From Istiophorus platypterus (lineage: Eukaryota; Chordata; Actinopteri; Istiophoriformes; Istiophoridae): a DNA stretch of 64,000 nucleotides. Both the position numbers and the translations under genes were made by a program. The stretch covers positions 14,512,980-14,576,979 of the forward strand of contig CM029124.1 of the NCBI GenBank assembly GCA_016859345.1. Direction: 5' to 3'. Position 1 is the first letter of the stretch, and every line of letters starts with the position of its first letter. The notes under the pieces are model-generated. The model ran no database searches and was not told the origin of the DNA. It was given only the letters and a program-made list of their open reading frames with translations. Below are positions 49,901 to 61,280 of the stretch, piece by piece.

Positions 49901-52900
49901 CACTATCTCAACAACAATGCTAAGAGAGAGACACCCAGACATCGCTCGTCGATTAATAGAGAGACATAAGAGAGAACAATCAACAGATTACTTGATAATT
50001 AAAATAACTGTTAATTACAGCCCTAATTTACACTCTTCAAACCACACCTAGGTGCATATGTGTTTCCTGATCAAACGAGATTTCAAAATGTACACACCTG
50101 CCTACATATTCCTCCTATATAAACCTCCTGCAGTTCACTAGAAGTCAAAGAAAATTCAGGCCATGATCTGATAGAAACTCCACGGAGACATCAAATTATG
50201 AGGAGGCATAAGTTGAAACTCCGAGGGGGCACAGTGGGCCCTATCACAATGAAATAGAAGAATTTCGATAAACAAAGATCTCTCTGTTACTTTTTTTTAT
50301 TAAAAAGATCTGAACTCAGTACTTCCCCAGCCTGTTTCACAGCACTTAATGATTGACTGCAAGAATGAGGAAAAAGCCTCTCAAAAATGTACCCTTTTGA
50401 ACTGAATACCAACATCTGAGGAAACACGCCGCCCATCACATCGATTCTAACATTCCCCTCAGTGAGGCCAAAGATAGAGAAATTCCTTAGTGACAAGAAC
50501 CAACAGGTTGTACAGGACAATCCAGTGTGAGTGCTTTGAATACAGGCAAAAAAACAGAAAATTGGCTCAGTGAAACGGAGGAATCTGGGAGCCAAAGCAA
50601 TGAATAACGGATCTTCATATGTATTTAATTGTATGTGTAAGACCATATCAGTATTTATGATAAATTTGCATTGACATTTCTGAAAGCACACTTGATCAAG
50701 AAAAACAAATAGCTATAATACATTAATGCTCAGAAAGACTCAGTGATACTAGGAGAGATACTTAAATGTTACTTTTAATAGCAATGACTTGTGAGATTTG
50801 GAAAAAGTGTTTAAATAGTAATTAAATTATTTACAGGCTATTTTAAAAAATAGTCCTAGCATTTGTTTAGTTTGCTTTGTAAACAGGAGCAAAAGCCCAA
50901 ACAACGTGGGAGTGACCACATGTAATATAACTGATGAATGACTGGACAATTTGAAAGTCAAATAGTCAGTGGTATATGGAAAATGCAGTGTGTTTGACAC
51001 AACTGTAAATATATCTTATTTTGTAGTGGATTTGTCCATTAGGGACTATGGATATTGATAAAGCTGTTTAAAGTTTTTCTAGTTGATCAGAGGTCTGTTG
51101 ACATTAAACTCGGGTGGAACTAGGATAAAAAACGCCATAGTGATTTTATCTTTGCATAGGTGTCATAGGTGGAGTTAGTCACTCTCATCAATGTGTTACA
51201 ACAACCCAGTACTAAAAATAAAAGAAATACCTACGAAAAGTGTGATGTATGTTGATTTTACTTCGCCTTCACCTTCTATGATGTATGATATGTTAGGCAA
51301 ACCAAAATTATTGGATCTCTCTGCTGATAACAAACAAACCATTAAATTAACAAAACGTTGTCGCTATTTGAGGTGACGTATTTACTTCAATGCTGTTGAG
51401 ATTATCAATTTAAGTGCTGCTATTTCTGTGAGTCGGCTGAGTGGCTTCCAAACAGAAAACTTATGACTTATACAATTAAAGTCTTCCAAAGATAAAAACA
51501 ACTGTTTCTGGAGGGAGTGAGGGAAAAAAAGGGAGGGAAGCTGTAGCCAGAAAACACATAAGAAATAAATTATTTAAGTAAATTATGAAATTCATCCTTA
51601 AAATGACGCAGTATATAGGCATGTGCAACATTTTATATCAGTAATATATTCAGTCAATTGTTCAGTAATGTGCTGTGGCAAGCTTTACTTACTTGGGGTT
51701 TATCTTTTCACCCTGTTCTTGGAGGGTATCCAAAACATCTCCGCCACTCAGGACAAGTCGAACCTTCTCATCCTTGTCATCCAGTTCCACCAACATGTAC
51801 TCAACCTAAAAAAATAAGGTAATTAAACATAAACAGAAAACACTATTGAACTACGGTCACGCTTCTAACTTCTCAACCAGGGTTTTCAGTCGGTGCTGGA
51901 CTGCAGCACAAAGCTGACATTTTCAAGATCAGACTGGGACTCCATCACATCAATTCCAATTCATCAGTCATGTTTCCTTGACTTTCACTCTGCTACCCTG
52001 TAATCCCCTGTCTGAAAGAGGGATTAATCTAGAACAACAGCATTCCACATAGTTCGGAATCAAAACACTTTGTTCAAGCTGTAGCACACTGAAGTTTTGT
52101 GGACTAGTGGATGGGCAAAAACTAGAAATGCCAACTGGTGTGAAGCTCCGAAATTAAAAAAAAAAAAAAAGAAAAAGAAAAAGGAAAGGGAGGGGGTCAT
52201 AACAAAGGGGTTGTAATGGGTAACAGCTGAGCCCAAATATCCTAAAATATGGTGAGGAAGGATTTAAGTTATTTTTTCCTAAACACTTAGTGACTTCGGA
52301 GCAGACATTTACTGCAAAGATGAATGATTGGAGATACTCACTATGAATATATATAAAAAGCTGTTAGATAAACATTAATAACTTAACTAATAATTTCTAA
52401 AAAAAAAAAAAAGCACGTGGTTCCTTAGATTAATCGTTTTTCTCTTAAAAAATATTTAGAATTGGTATTAGGAAGTCAGTATGACAATATAGTGTAATAC
52501 AAGTTACGACATGGGTGTCACAAACAAAAGAGCTGTTTCTTTGTAACCGGCAAGTACATGTGGACATAGGGGTTTGTTGTATAATGGAAAAATGTGGATA
52601 ACAGCAACACACAAAATGGAAAGGTGCATATAGATTGGAGTTACATTTTGTTTTTGTTTTTTTTCTTGCCATGAGAGGAACAAGAGTTAATCAGTTTCTT
52701 TTCTGTAGCAATAAAAGACCATTGTTGCATCGTGCAGTGCCTCATGACTGACAGATCACAGACATTAACAGCATCAGCAGCACATTTTCCACATGTTGGT
52801 TCAGCTTAGAGAGAGAGAGAGAGAGAGAGGTAGAGAGAGAGAGAGAAAGGGAAAGAGAGAGTTTCTTACCTCGTCGCCCCATTTCAACACATCTTTCTGC

Positions 52901-53019
52901 CGATCCTTCACCTTGAAATAGATGTTGAGGAACTGGATGATGCCATGCTTTCTGATGTGGTCAGCATACTTCTTGGTTTCCTCCAAGCTCAGCGGAGAGC
53001 CCTGTGACAGTAAACCCAT
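43939..53019 (-). CDS. gclc: Glutamate-cysteine ligase catalytic subunit
   Basis: First, rate-limiting enzyme of glutathione synthesis: joins glutamate and cysteine using ATP, in the cytosol, usually with the modifier subunit GCLM. 630 residues (human 637). Sixteen exons (minus): 53019-52870, 51805-51693, 49335-49153, 48892-48779, 48430-48372, 48129-47993, 47829-47755, 47510-47394, 46257-46119, 45933-45821, 45717-45625, 45492-45388, 45261-45180, 45084-44975, 44353-44233, 44120-43939. All junctions are GT-AG and in phase. Landmarks: start MGLLSQGSPLS, active-site region KWGDEVEYMLV and PEYGSYMIEGTPGQPYGG, MGFGMGNCCLQ with the cysteine pair near 249-250, YRGYVSDIDCRWGVISAS, NWQTMRFKPPPPNSDIGWR, MSIDTIINGK. 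The tail after INYDLFKRCDR diverges from mammals and is shorter. Confidence 0.98.
45934..49152 (-). other. Introns within the middle of gclc
   Basis: The introns between exons 3 and 10 contain A/T-rich tracts and no additional gene. The longest (46258-47393) shows no clear mobile element. Confidence 0.5.
49336..51692 (-). other. gclc intron 2
   Basis: 2.4 kb intron without a recognisable gene. A 134-codon minus-strand frame (50287-50691) starts at a GTG and has no known domain. Confidence 0.55.
52806..52860. repeat. AG microsatellite beside gclc exon 1
   Basis: Imperfect AG tract. In the transcript sense it is a pyrimidine (CU) tract starting about 9 nt after the exon 1 donor. Confidence 0.9.
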
Positions 53020-53079
53020 CGCACAGACAGGCTGAGAAGTGTGAGGTGAAGGCTGTGGGGTTTTTTTTTTCTCCTCTTG

Positions 53080-53800
53080 CTGGCTGCTTACGCTGAACCC
53101 GCACGCCGAGCGTTTGCTAGCTAGTCGGCTTGTCCACCTCACGCTCGGCTAGCATGAAGCCTCGGTCTCGGTCCGGGATCAGACGGCGGGGGGTCCGGAT
53201 CTTCGGGGCGGCGTCGGGGGAGTTCACGGGGCCGGACCCGGAGCGGTGTGTGCGGGTCGTCGGCGGCGGTGAGCTGCTTGCCCTGTCGGTAACCTCAGCT
53301 GGCCATGCAGGAGCAGCAGGCCCCTGCTCATCGCTTGCTAGTGACCGGTTAGCTCGGTTAACAGCCGCCCGTGGGCTGACAACGCCGCGAAAACGCAAAA
53401 AAGTAAATTAATAAAAAGCCCCAGCAGGGACCAGAGGTAAGGATAAGAGCCTGCGGGGCCTCGGCCACGTCGGTGAAGGCGGACTGGGGCTGTTAAACGC
53501 GGGCTAGGCGGCGGGCTGACGGCGGGGCTCGCCGGTGTAGGTCGCCGTTGCCAGGGCCGATGTGCTGCGCCGCGCTCGGCCGAGTCCGACGTATTGAACG
53601 CGGCCGCGGCTCCGCGCACGTCACGTCGTCGGGGGGGGGGGGGGCGCAGAGCGCGCTGACGTCAGCGTGACTCGGCAGTTCTTCGCCGCTCGGGCCCCGC
53701 CCACCGCGCTCGTCGACGCCGCGTTCAGGTGCCGTCGGCTCCGTCAGCGCTTTTCCCGGAGAGAGAGATAAAACGGTGGTGGCCAAACCTCGTGTGACGC
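53080..53800 (-). promoter_or_regulatory. gclc: CpG-rich gclc promoter and 5' leader
   Basis: CpG-rich block directly upstream of the gclc start codon. It holds a MARE/CRE and ARE cluster (53655-53676), a 14-base G-run (53631-53644) and, nearer the gene, a short upstream open frame (53117-53155). No TATA box stands out, as is common for CpG promoters. Open frames on both strands are compositional. Confidence 0.65.
53655..53676. promoter_or_regulatory. gclc: MARE/CRE palindrome with adjacent antioxidant response element
   Basis: GCTGACGTCAGC (53655-53666) is the 12-base core of the CRE-type Maf recognition element and includes a full CRE, TGACGTCA. One base on, GTGACTCGGC (53667-53676) fits the ARE consensus RTGACnnnGC. 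In mammals Nrf2 with small Maf proteins drives GCLC through such elements; the same control is inferred here, about 640 bp upstream of the start codon. Confidence 0.65.
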
Positions 53801-56040
53801 CTCTGTCCTATCTGCGCTCACATATGCAGTGATTTAACACAGTAATTCCCGATAAAGCTGTTCTCGGTTACAGGTTTTTTTTTTTGTTCTGTTTCTGTTG
53901 TCAAACAGTGGAACAAGTGTGACGTGGTTAAAATCCATTAAGACCACATGTTGACCAGCAGTCACTTCATGGCCAATTACAGCTGCTGCTGCTGCTGCTG
54001 CTCTGCAACTGCCAAAGTCCTGGTTTTAAAACAGCAGGGTCATCTGACAAAATCACCCTTCACATTAGTGATAAACGCCACCCGTGCTGGCAGTTTGGTT
54101 ATATTGACTCGTAAAGGATCAGAGTGAAAGAAGAAATGTGACTGTAATAATGACACAGCAGTTTTCTTGGAGCACGTGTCTGTTATGCTTGCTTGGGCAG
54201 AAAATCAGGTTGTAAGTCATTGAACTGCCCCAATTAATGATACTCTGACATTATCTTGTTTTTTTCTGGTTCAATCAGATGCTGTCAGTAATCTGTCGAC
54301 TTCACCATCCTCCGAGTTCATCGTCAGGTGTCCTGGCACTATTGGATTATTGTGTTTCCCTGGTGACATCCATCATGTGGATGGTTTTTTTCATTTTTTT
54401 TTTATTAGCAGGTACAGACAATTGAGACACGGGAAAAGTGACTGGGGAAGATCTTGAAATGTTTCTTTCACATGTGTGAAAGCCATTTCATTTTAGTTCA
54501 CTTAGTATAAGCATTTCGGACAGTTGCTCTTATAACAAGCTGGAGGCAGATAGTCCAAAATGAGTGTGGGGTGTAAATTTTACCTGTACACAAATGTATT
54601 GCTGCTCAAAAACACAGCGATGAGGAGTTTGGTAATATATGAATTCGATGAGTCATTACAATTATCAGCTGATGGATTGCAGCAGAGCAAAAAGTACAGG
54701 TTTGACTAACAGTGCTGGCAACATAAGCAAACAGCCTTGCAACTGAAATCATATTTTGATGAATTTATTACTCTAGCCCTGACTGAGTATGTGTCTTCAC
54801 CTTTTTAAAGCTGAGCCCCACAAACTTCAGATCAGTGAGAAAACTGAGGACAAAAACACAAATACAGAAATCCCCTAATGTCAAATAACCAACATTGTTA
54901 ACAGAAAGCTTTGTGTTCAGATAGGAACCCGTCATTCATATTTCTATAGCCGAACAAGGTTCTTTAACATTGATTTTATAACTACTTCACAGTTAAAGCT
55001 TTAATGACACCTCTATCTTACAGAATAACCTTAACAAAGTATAAGGTAGTATCTTGAACTTCACATTTGCTGTATAATAATGCAGCAGAGTATCAAACAC
55101 AAACATGATGACTAATGCATTATGCATTGTGCATAATGTGATGGCCCTTATGTATTCCTTTGGCTCATGTGACATGCCCAAAGCCCTGTTTCTTTGCTCT
55201 CACAGAGTCAAGCAGTTTTCAGTTAATGAGTAGGCCGTAGCCCTGCTCACAGAGATGAAATTTCTGTGGTTTTAGAGTCACTATGTTTAACGACAAATTG
55301 GAGACAGACTTTGTATTATATAATTTGCTGTTTGTGCAAAATCACTAACCTGTGATCTCCTTGTATTTATGTGAAGACTTAGATATGTGTAAAGTTACTG
55401 TAAAAAATACACAAATGCACAAGGCTCTTGGCTGGACATATACAATATTTATACCCTTTGACACCACTGATGTAAGATTAAAGATAGGAAGTCATATGTT
55501 GATACCTCATGATGGAAAACAGAAATGTAGTTCCCTAAATGGCCCCACCACCCGTTCCTGGACGTCTACAAATACTGCAGTGAGCGATAAGCAAATGTAA
55601 ATCCTCATTGTGCTGTTTTCAGTCCCATCAAGCCATATTACAATATAAACTGTGCTGTGACCTTTTCAATAATTTCCCAAAAGTCTAAAGAAACCACCAA
55701 AAAGGGCAAATAGAAATGGATTGAAATTGAAGCGTGCAAAATCATCCTATGAGCTCATGCGTGTGTTGAGTAATGGCGGTCAAAAACATGCCTGCACTTT
55801 GTCACATAAATGTGTCTCTTTAAAAAAAGATTGACAAAATTTTTTTTATAAGAAGTGCATGGAAAAAATAATAAATGACCACAGCTCAAAGTCAATTACA
55901 CTTCATCTCTTTAATTTAAAATTTGAATTAAAAACAAAAGAAATGAAAAGACATGAGCATTCGGGAAATTATAAGTACTGACTTCCAGGAAAGCTCAGGC
56001 TGATGTCATTCACAAGTCATGTTTTTCTTTTTCTTTTTTA
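53801..56040. other. Intergenic region between gclc and klhl31
   Basis: AT-rich, without a recognisable gene or large repeat. In human LRRC1 lies on the other side of KLHL31; no trace of it is seen here. Confidence 0.55.
53983..54002. repeat. Short GCT repeat
   Basis: Six or so GCT units in intergenic DNA upstream of gclc. Confidence 0.85.
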
Positions 56041-56047
56041 CAAAATA

Positions 56048-56053
56048 GTTTAT
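56048..56053 (-). terminator. klhl31: Candidate klhl31 poly(A) signal
   Basis: AATAAA on the minus strand about 870 nt after the klhl31 stop codon. Confidence 0.4.
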
Positions 56054-56924
56054 TACTGTCTGGCTCATTCAACCCTCATCATTCCAACATTTTCCTAACA
56101 GAATCTGTTTCCTCCGCACCAACGGTGTTTGTGATGATCTGGCAACATACGACACAAGACTACTGAATACCGTACATTAGACGCATGTAGAGAAACAGCG
56201 GTCTTACTGTGTGGTGTGTTTAAACACTAATCACAAGCACCTACTCCTGGTAGGTGATACCAACACTTATCTAGCTCCAGCTTTCTGACACTCATTATTC
56301 TGTTCAAGTATCTGAGAATCACAGTAGCTCTAGTCAACATAAAGCGGACTGTCACAAAATCCAGTAATATTATATCCATGGTACTGGATAAAAAAAAAGG
56401 CAGTTATGTTACAATTTAATTTCAACATTGATTTTTTCTTTTCATACCTTTCATATAACATTATATTTGTTATAGAAAAAGGCTAATGAAATAATCCCAA
56501 CTGAACTGGCCCCAAGAGGAAATTTCTGTCTAAGAATAATAAAATTGACACTTATCGCTATGCACAGTTTGTCTCTATCATAAACATTATCTGATGTTAA
56601 TGATGTAAAATAAACTAATTATTAAACTATGAATACAGAAAATGAAATTTATAGTTTAAGAATTCCCTTTGCCAACGCAGGCTTAAATTTGCTTCAAATG
56701 AATGGAGTTTAGAAAAGAAAATTACAAATTTTAAGTGTACCCAAAATGGTAATTTTTGCATTTTAATTGTTCTTGTTGATCTAACGAAAGTTGAAGACCA
56801 TTTAAACTTAACATCTTAGCCCCCAAAAAGGGACTGTTGGTAGAGTTGAGAACCAAGCCTTATGTAACAGACAAGCTGGAGACATTTAGACATGTAAACT
56901 ACATCATTCTTATCACTTAAACCC

Positions 56925-58922
56925 TTATATACTGACTGGTGCAGATGAAACTGAACTGGCTCTGGACTCTCGTGTTTTCCGTGTGGGTATGGTGACGACA
57001 CAGCATGAAATGCCGACTGTAGCTTCCGGCAACTCGTCATCCTCAGTCCATTCATTGAGGTCGGGGTTGTAAACCTGAATGCATTTCTTGTACTTCTTCT
57101 CGCCCTCATTCCAGCCTCCGAGGAGATAGACCTTGTTGTTCAAAATGGATATACCGGCTGTGCTCACTCCTGTGTGAAGAGGCGCACAGTAGCTCCACTG
57201 CCCACTGTGGGGGTTGTAAGATTCGACGGCGAGGACATCCACCCTCTCCCCGCGACCTCCCAGTTGACTGCCACCGATGACGTAAGCTCGGTCTCCCACA
57301 GTGGCAGCGCAGTGCCATCCTCGAGGTGTGCTGAGGCTGCTCTTGTCCTGCCAGGTGTCAGTGGAGGGGTCGTACGAGCACACGGCCCTGGAGTAGGCGT
57401 TGTTGATGTAACCTCCGGATACAAGGATCTTGCCTTCGATGACAGAGCTGGCGTGACAGCAGCGGGGCACCTCCATGGGAGCTTTCATCTGCCACTGGTT
57501 GGAGGAAGGCACGTAGCACTCCACAGAGGCCTGGACGCCCTCGGTGTTTCGCCCTCCGACGGCAAACAAGAGGCCGTTGAAGGTGTTGAGGCTGAAGTGG
57601 GTGCGTCTCTGGATCATGTTGCTCAAGTGAATCCAAGTGTTGAAGCGGGGGTCATATCTAAAGAGTGTCAGAGGGGATTTAAAATCATTTTTTGATTCTA
57701 CACAAACCGCTTTGAAAAATGCTGACTTTAAATCGACAATTTCTTACCTGCAGAAGTTGCTAACAGCATGTTTGGCCTGGTTCCTTGCATCATTCTGGTC
57801 CTCACCACCTGCCACATACAGGAAGCCATCCAAGACTGCCACGCACTGATTAAAGCTCTTTGCTGGCATTTCTGTCAACTTATTCCACACGTTATCCGCA
57901 TCTCTGAAGAGAACGTCTTTGCTGAGAGATTTCTCTGTCAAGGCAGGACGCCCACCAACCGTGAGTATCACCTTAAGGCCACCGCGTACCTTTGTTCTGC
58001 GTGACTGGAGGATGTTCTGTTGGTATGGCAGCAGATGGTAATTCATGGCGTCAACAAGGAGACGGTGGCACTCATTGTCTTGCATCATCCTAGGCACACT
58101 CTGGACATGATTCACCAGGTCTTGGGCAGAGATAGTGCCGAAGCGGATGTGAGTGAGGAGGTCTGCCGCGTACTTGAGCCTCTTCTCGTCAAAGTCCAAC
58201 CATTTCATGGCGATCTGGAAGGCTGTGACCTCGGACGGGAGCTGCAGGGAATCATCGGTGAGGAAATCACTGATCTGCTCATAGGTGAGCTTCAGGAACT
58301 GCTCCATCTCAGAAAACTCAATGAAGTTCTCCCGCATGAACTTCTGAGCCGCCGCCTTGGTTTCTTTGAGCTCATAGGCATCGGCGATATTGGCCACATA
58401 CATGCAATTTTCCACACTGAGCTCCTGCATGAGGAAATCGCTGCACATCTTCACCAAGGTGCCGATCTGCAGCAGCATGGCCGCTGCGATGGTGCTGCCG
58501 ATGCTGTAAAGGGACAGGGTCAGCTTTCCAGAGTAGGCATATGTAATCGCAGTGGCGAGGCCGACTGGTGAGAGCTCGTTCAAGTCGATCTTTTGGAGGG
58601 TCGAATCCTTCTTCAAGATGTTTCGAATGTACTCGCTGCAGGAGGCCATGACAACCTTGTGGACGTCAAATGACTTTGACTTGGTGGCGACTGTTAGATC
58701 ACAGAGGAAGCTCTCGTGTCTCATGTTGCTCAAACCCTCCAGGAGGTTCGGGGCATACACAGAATCAGTAACTTCGGTTGAAATGCAGCTGAAGCCGTTT
58801 CCTCCTTCTAACAGAGTGTTTAACCCATTGATCTTGTTGATGGGGCTGTCCTCAACCATTATCGTCATTTCATTTATATCTCCTTTACTCTTTTTGGTCG
58901 CCTTGTTCTTTTTGGGTGCCAT
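56925..58922 (-). CDS. klhl31: Kelch-like protein 31
   Basis: BTB-BACK-kelch protein of skeletal and cardiac muscle, probably a CUL3 ligase adaptor; in mice it is needed for muscle structure and limits filamin-C. 635 residues (human 634). Two coding exons (minus): 58922-57748 and 57657-56925. The basic N-terminus MAPKKNKATKKSKGDINEM is followed by the BTB fold from about residue 70 (SFLCDLTVATKSKSFDVHK), the BACK domain (SVENCMYVANIADAYELK ... LQLPSEVTAFQIAMKWL) and kelch repeats with paired glycines (TVGGRP, YVAGGEDQND, FAVGGRNTEG, LVSGGY, VIGGSQLGGRG, LLGGWNEGEKK). It ends ESRASSVSSAPVSI. The coding start is 32 nt inside exon 2; an untranslated exon lies near 60.0-60.15 kb. Confidence 0.98.
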
Positions 58923-60031
58923 GGTTGTTGCAGCAGAACACAGCCCAGACCTTCTGAAAATATAAATACAACATGTCAGATTTTGTTGGGAAAGCACATT
59001 ACAGCTTGAGGGTGATGCACAGAATATACATTATACCAGTCAGCCAGATAAAGTTGTGTTCTACAGATGAATTGTATGAGATATGAATTATTCTGACAAA
59101 GATTTTGGACTAGATTTAATGTGGTCTGCTCGTCAAATTATTAGTGATAAGAATGTAAATATAGAGGGTATGCCACAAGACTTTACTATATTAAAATAGC
59201 CTACGTTAATGAACTTTTTAAAACTTTTTCATGGCCCTAACTGTGCTTTTATCCTATTTTTGAGTTCCTGTTATCCTTTATCATGTCTACATATTGTTTT
59301 CCTTGCCCCCTAATGTTAAATATTTCATATAATTTAATATATGTAATATGATAAATATAATGATATTAAATCTATATGCATTTAACTCGTCGGATCTAAA
59401 GAGAACATTTTTATAAAATTTTGCAGTTAGTGGAATTTATTTAGACGCAGTGAGACACTGTCACCTATGAAAACATATGTGCTACCGGGTGATGCTGGAG
59501 TGAGTGAGTGCGTCAACAAGGCCCTCTTTGCATCTGTCACAATTTATCAGCAGTATATCCAGGAATAGCAACACTGGACGTCTCTCCCATGACGTTCCTT
59601 TTATAGGCTTCGAGACATGAGCAGCAGGCCTCATGTCCTCTGACTCTTTAAGTTCAGTTTAGGGCAACTTTTTTTTTTTTTGTGGTCCCTTGTCTTAATG
59701 TAATTAAAAATGTTTCAGGCCTGACCTGGATAAGTCTGCAATTAATACCATCTACAAGATGAAAAAGTTTCATAAAAAGCCTGTCCTAACATTATTTACC
59801 CTCAACCCTAGGAAACTTGAGGCTTACTTACCATGGCTATGTTAAAAAGCACATTTTTACAAAAAAGTCAACCGCTTCAGACAATTTATTCGCCTTTTGA
59901 TTCCCAAGCGAGTTAGTAAAAAAAAGCACACCTCCTATTTTAAAATGAGCTGAAGCATTAACTGCACACACATTGCCTTTTTCCGTTGCCAAAACTTGCC
60001 AACAGTTAAAGCATAGGAAAGCTCCACTTAC

Positions 60032-60150
60032 CTGAGAAATGAAGTTGAGGCTGGTGAAGAAGTAACTTGTGCCTCCAGTTACTGGAGCAGGACAGAGAGA
60101 CCAGAAGTCACCGCTGCTGAGAGAGACATGCAGTAAACTCCTCCTCTAGA
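60032..60150 (-). other. klhl31: Probable untranslated exon 1 of klhl31
   Basis: On the minus strand a strong donor GTAAGT follows position 60032 and would join the acceptor before 58953 (TTTTCAG). The upstream end is a guess; a CCAAT-type word lies just upstream. The intron between (58954-60031) contains nothing recognisable. Confidence 0.45.
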
Positions 60151-60949
60151 GGAGCGAGTGCCAATCAAGTATTGTGCAATGCATGGGGCAGAGGGCAGGG
60201 ACCATACACCCCCAACACATAGTGTCCCACAATAGTCTCCAATCAGTTGATGTCAACATACTCAACGTATATCCCCATGGAGATGTCATATGAGGTTCCA
60301 TTTCCCTGACTCTGTTTAGAGAAGATTCATTAGCTCTACATGATGCCATGAACAATGTGTTTTAGTGTCAAGGTAGAAATATCAAAATAGTTTTCTATTT
60401 TATTGTTACAACCGTCCTCCTGGTAAAGCTTCCCAGATAGAATTACCTTGATTTATTGGAGGACATGATCTACAATTTAAATGGAAATCAACTGCGACTT
60501 ACAAGCACCTCTTCATTACCAGCGTATTTATATAAAATGTTATCTATATGTGTTACCTATATCTTTGGAGACAGCGAATAAAGGTAAATTCCTGAATGTC
60601 CTGACTATCTAGGTTCAGTTCACATTACATCAGCGCTTCCTCTGCTGATGCGTTGGTCAGTGAAGTCTGAAAGGTCTACAAATTTCTGTAAGGCATTAAT
60701 TTTACCACACATTTTTAATTTCTGTGCACAATAAAAATTTTTTTTTTTTTAGTGCTCAGAGTCATAACTAGATAAGCAAAGCCTCTCAACTCATGAAAGT
60801 AGAGCAGGATTTTTATTTTTTTCAAGGCCTTTTTCCTGTCACATTAGGAGGAAATCATTAGGCCCTAACTGTTTCCATATCCGGAATGTTGTTCCTGATT
60901 TGAGGGACGATCAGGCCCCATGCGTCCACTCCGGGGCCAAAAAGCTCCC

Positions 60950-61280
60950 GCAGAGGGATCAGCAGGTGCCCAGGAGGCCGGACGGCTGCATTTTAAACAG
61001 GCGGTTCTACTTTCCGCCGGTGTCTAACTCTTTTCCCGTATCGCCTTTGTGACCGGTTCGGCTCGGTTTCCGACCCGTCGCCTCCTCCCGATATAACGGT
61101 GTCATCAGCGGGCGCGCCCTGCCCGGTGTGTGCGCGGTGGCACGTGAGCCGCCGCGATGGCCAGCGGCTCCGACGTGGCGAGGAGAGTCACGCGCTTCAA
61201 GCTGCAGCTCTCGAGCGGGGCCGGGTCCGCCACGGTAGATGCCCCCGACGCGCCCTCGCTTTACCCCCCGGGGCCTGAAA
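60950..61280 (+). promoter_or_regulatory. CpG-rich promoter of the elongin A gene
   Basis: CpG-rich block around the first coding exon. A perfect CACGTG E-box (61141-61146) lies 10 bp upstream of the start codon. The gene is head-to-head with klhl31, whose leader starts about 1 kb away. Confidence 0.55.

Noticed and set aside
50287..50691. 134-codon minus-strand frame in gclc intron 2
   Set aside because: GTG start, no known domain, no splice sites fitting gclc phase; not a transposase.
57174..58965. Long plus-strand frames opposite klhl31 (173, 183 and 137 codons)
   Set aside because: Shadows of the klhl31 coding exons, whose reading frame matches the kelch family throughout.
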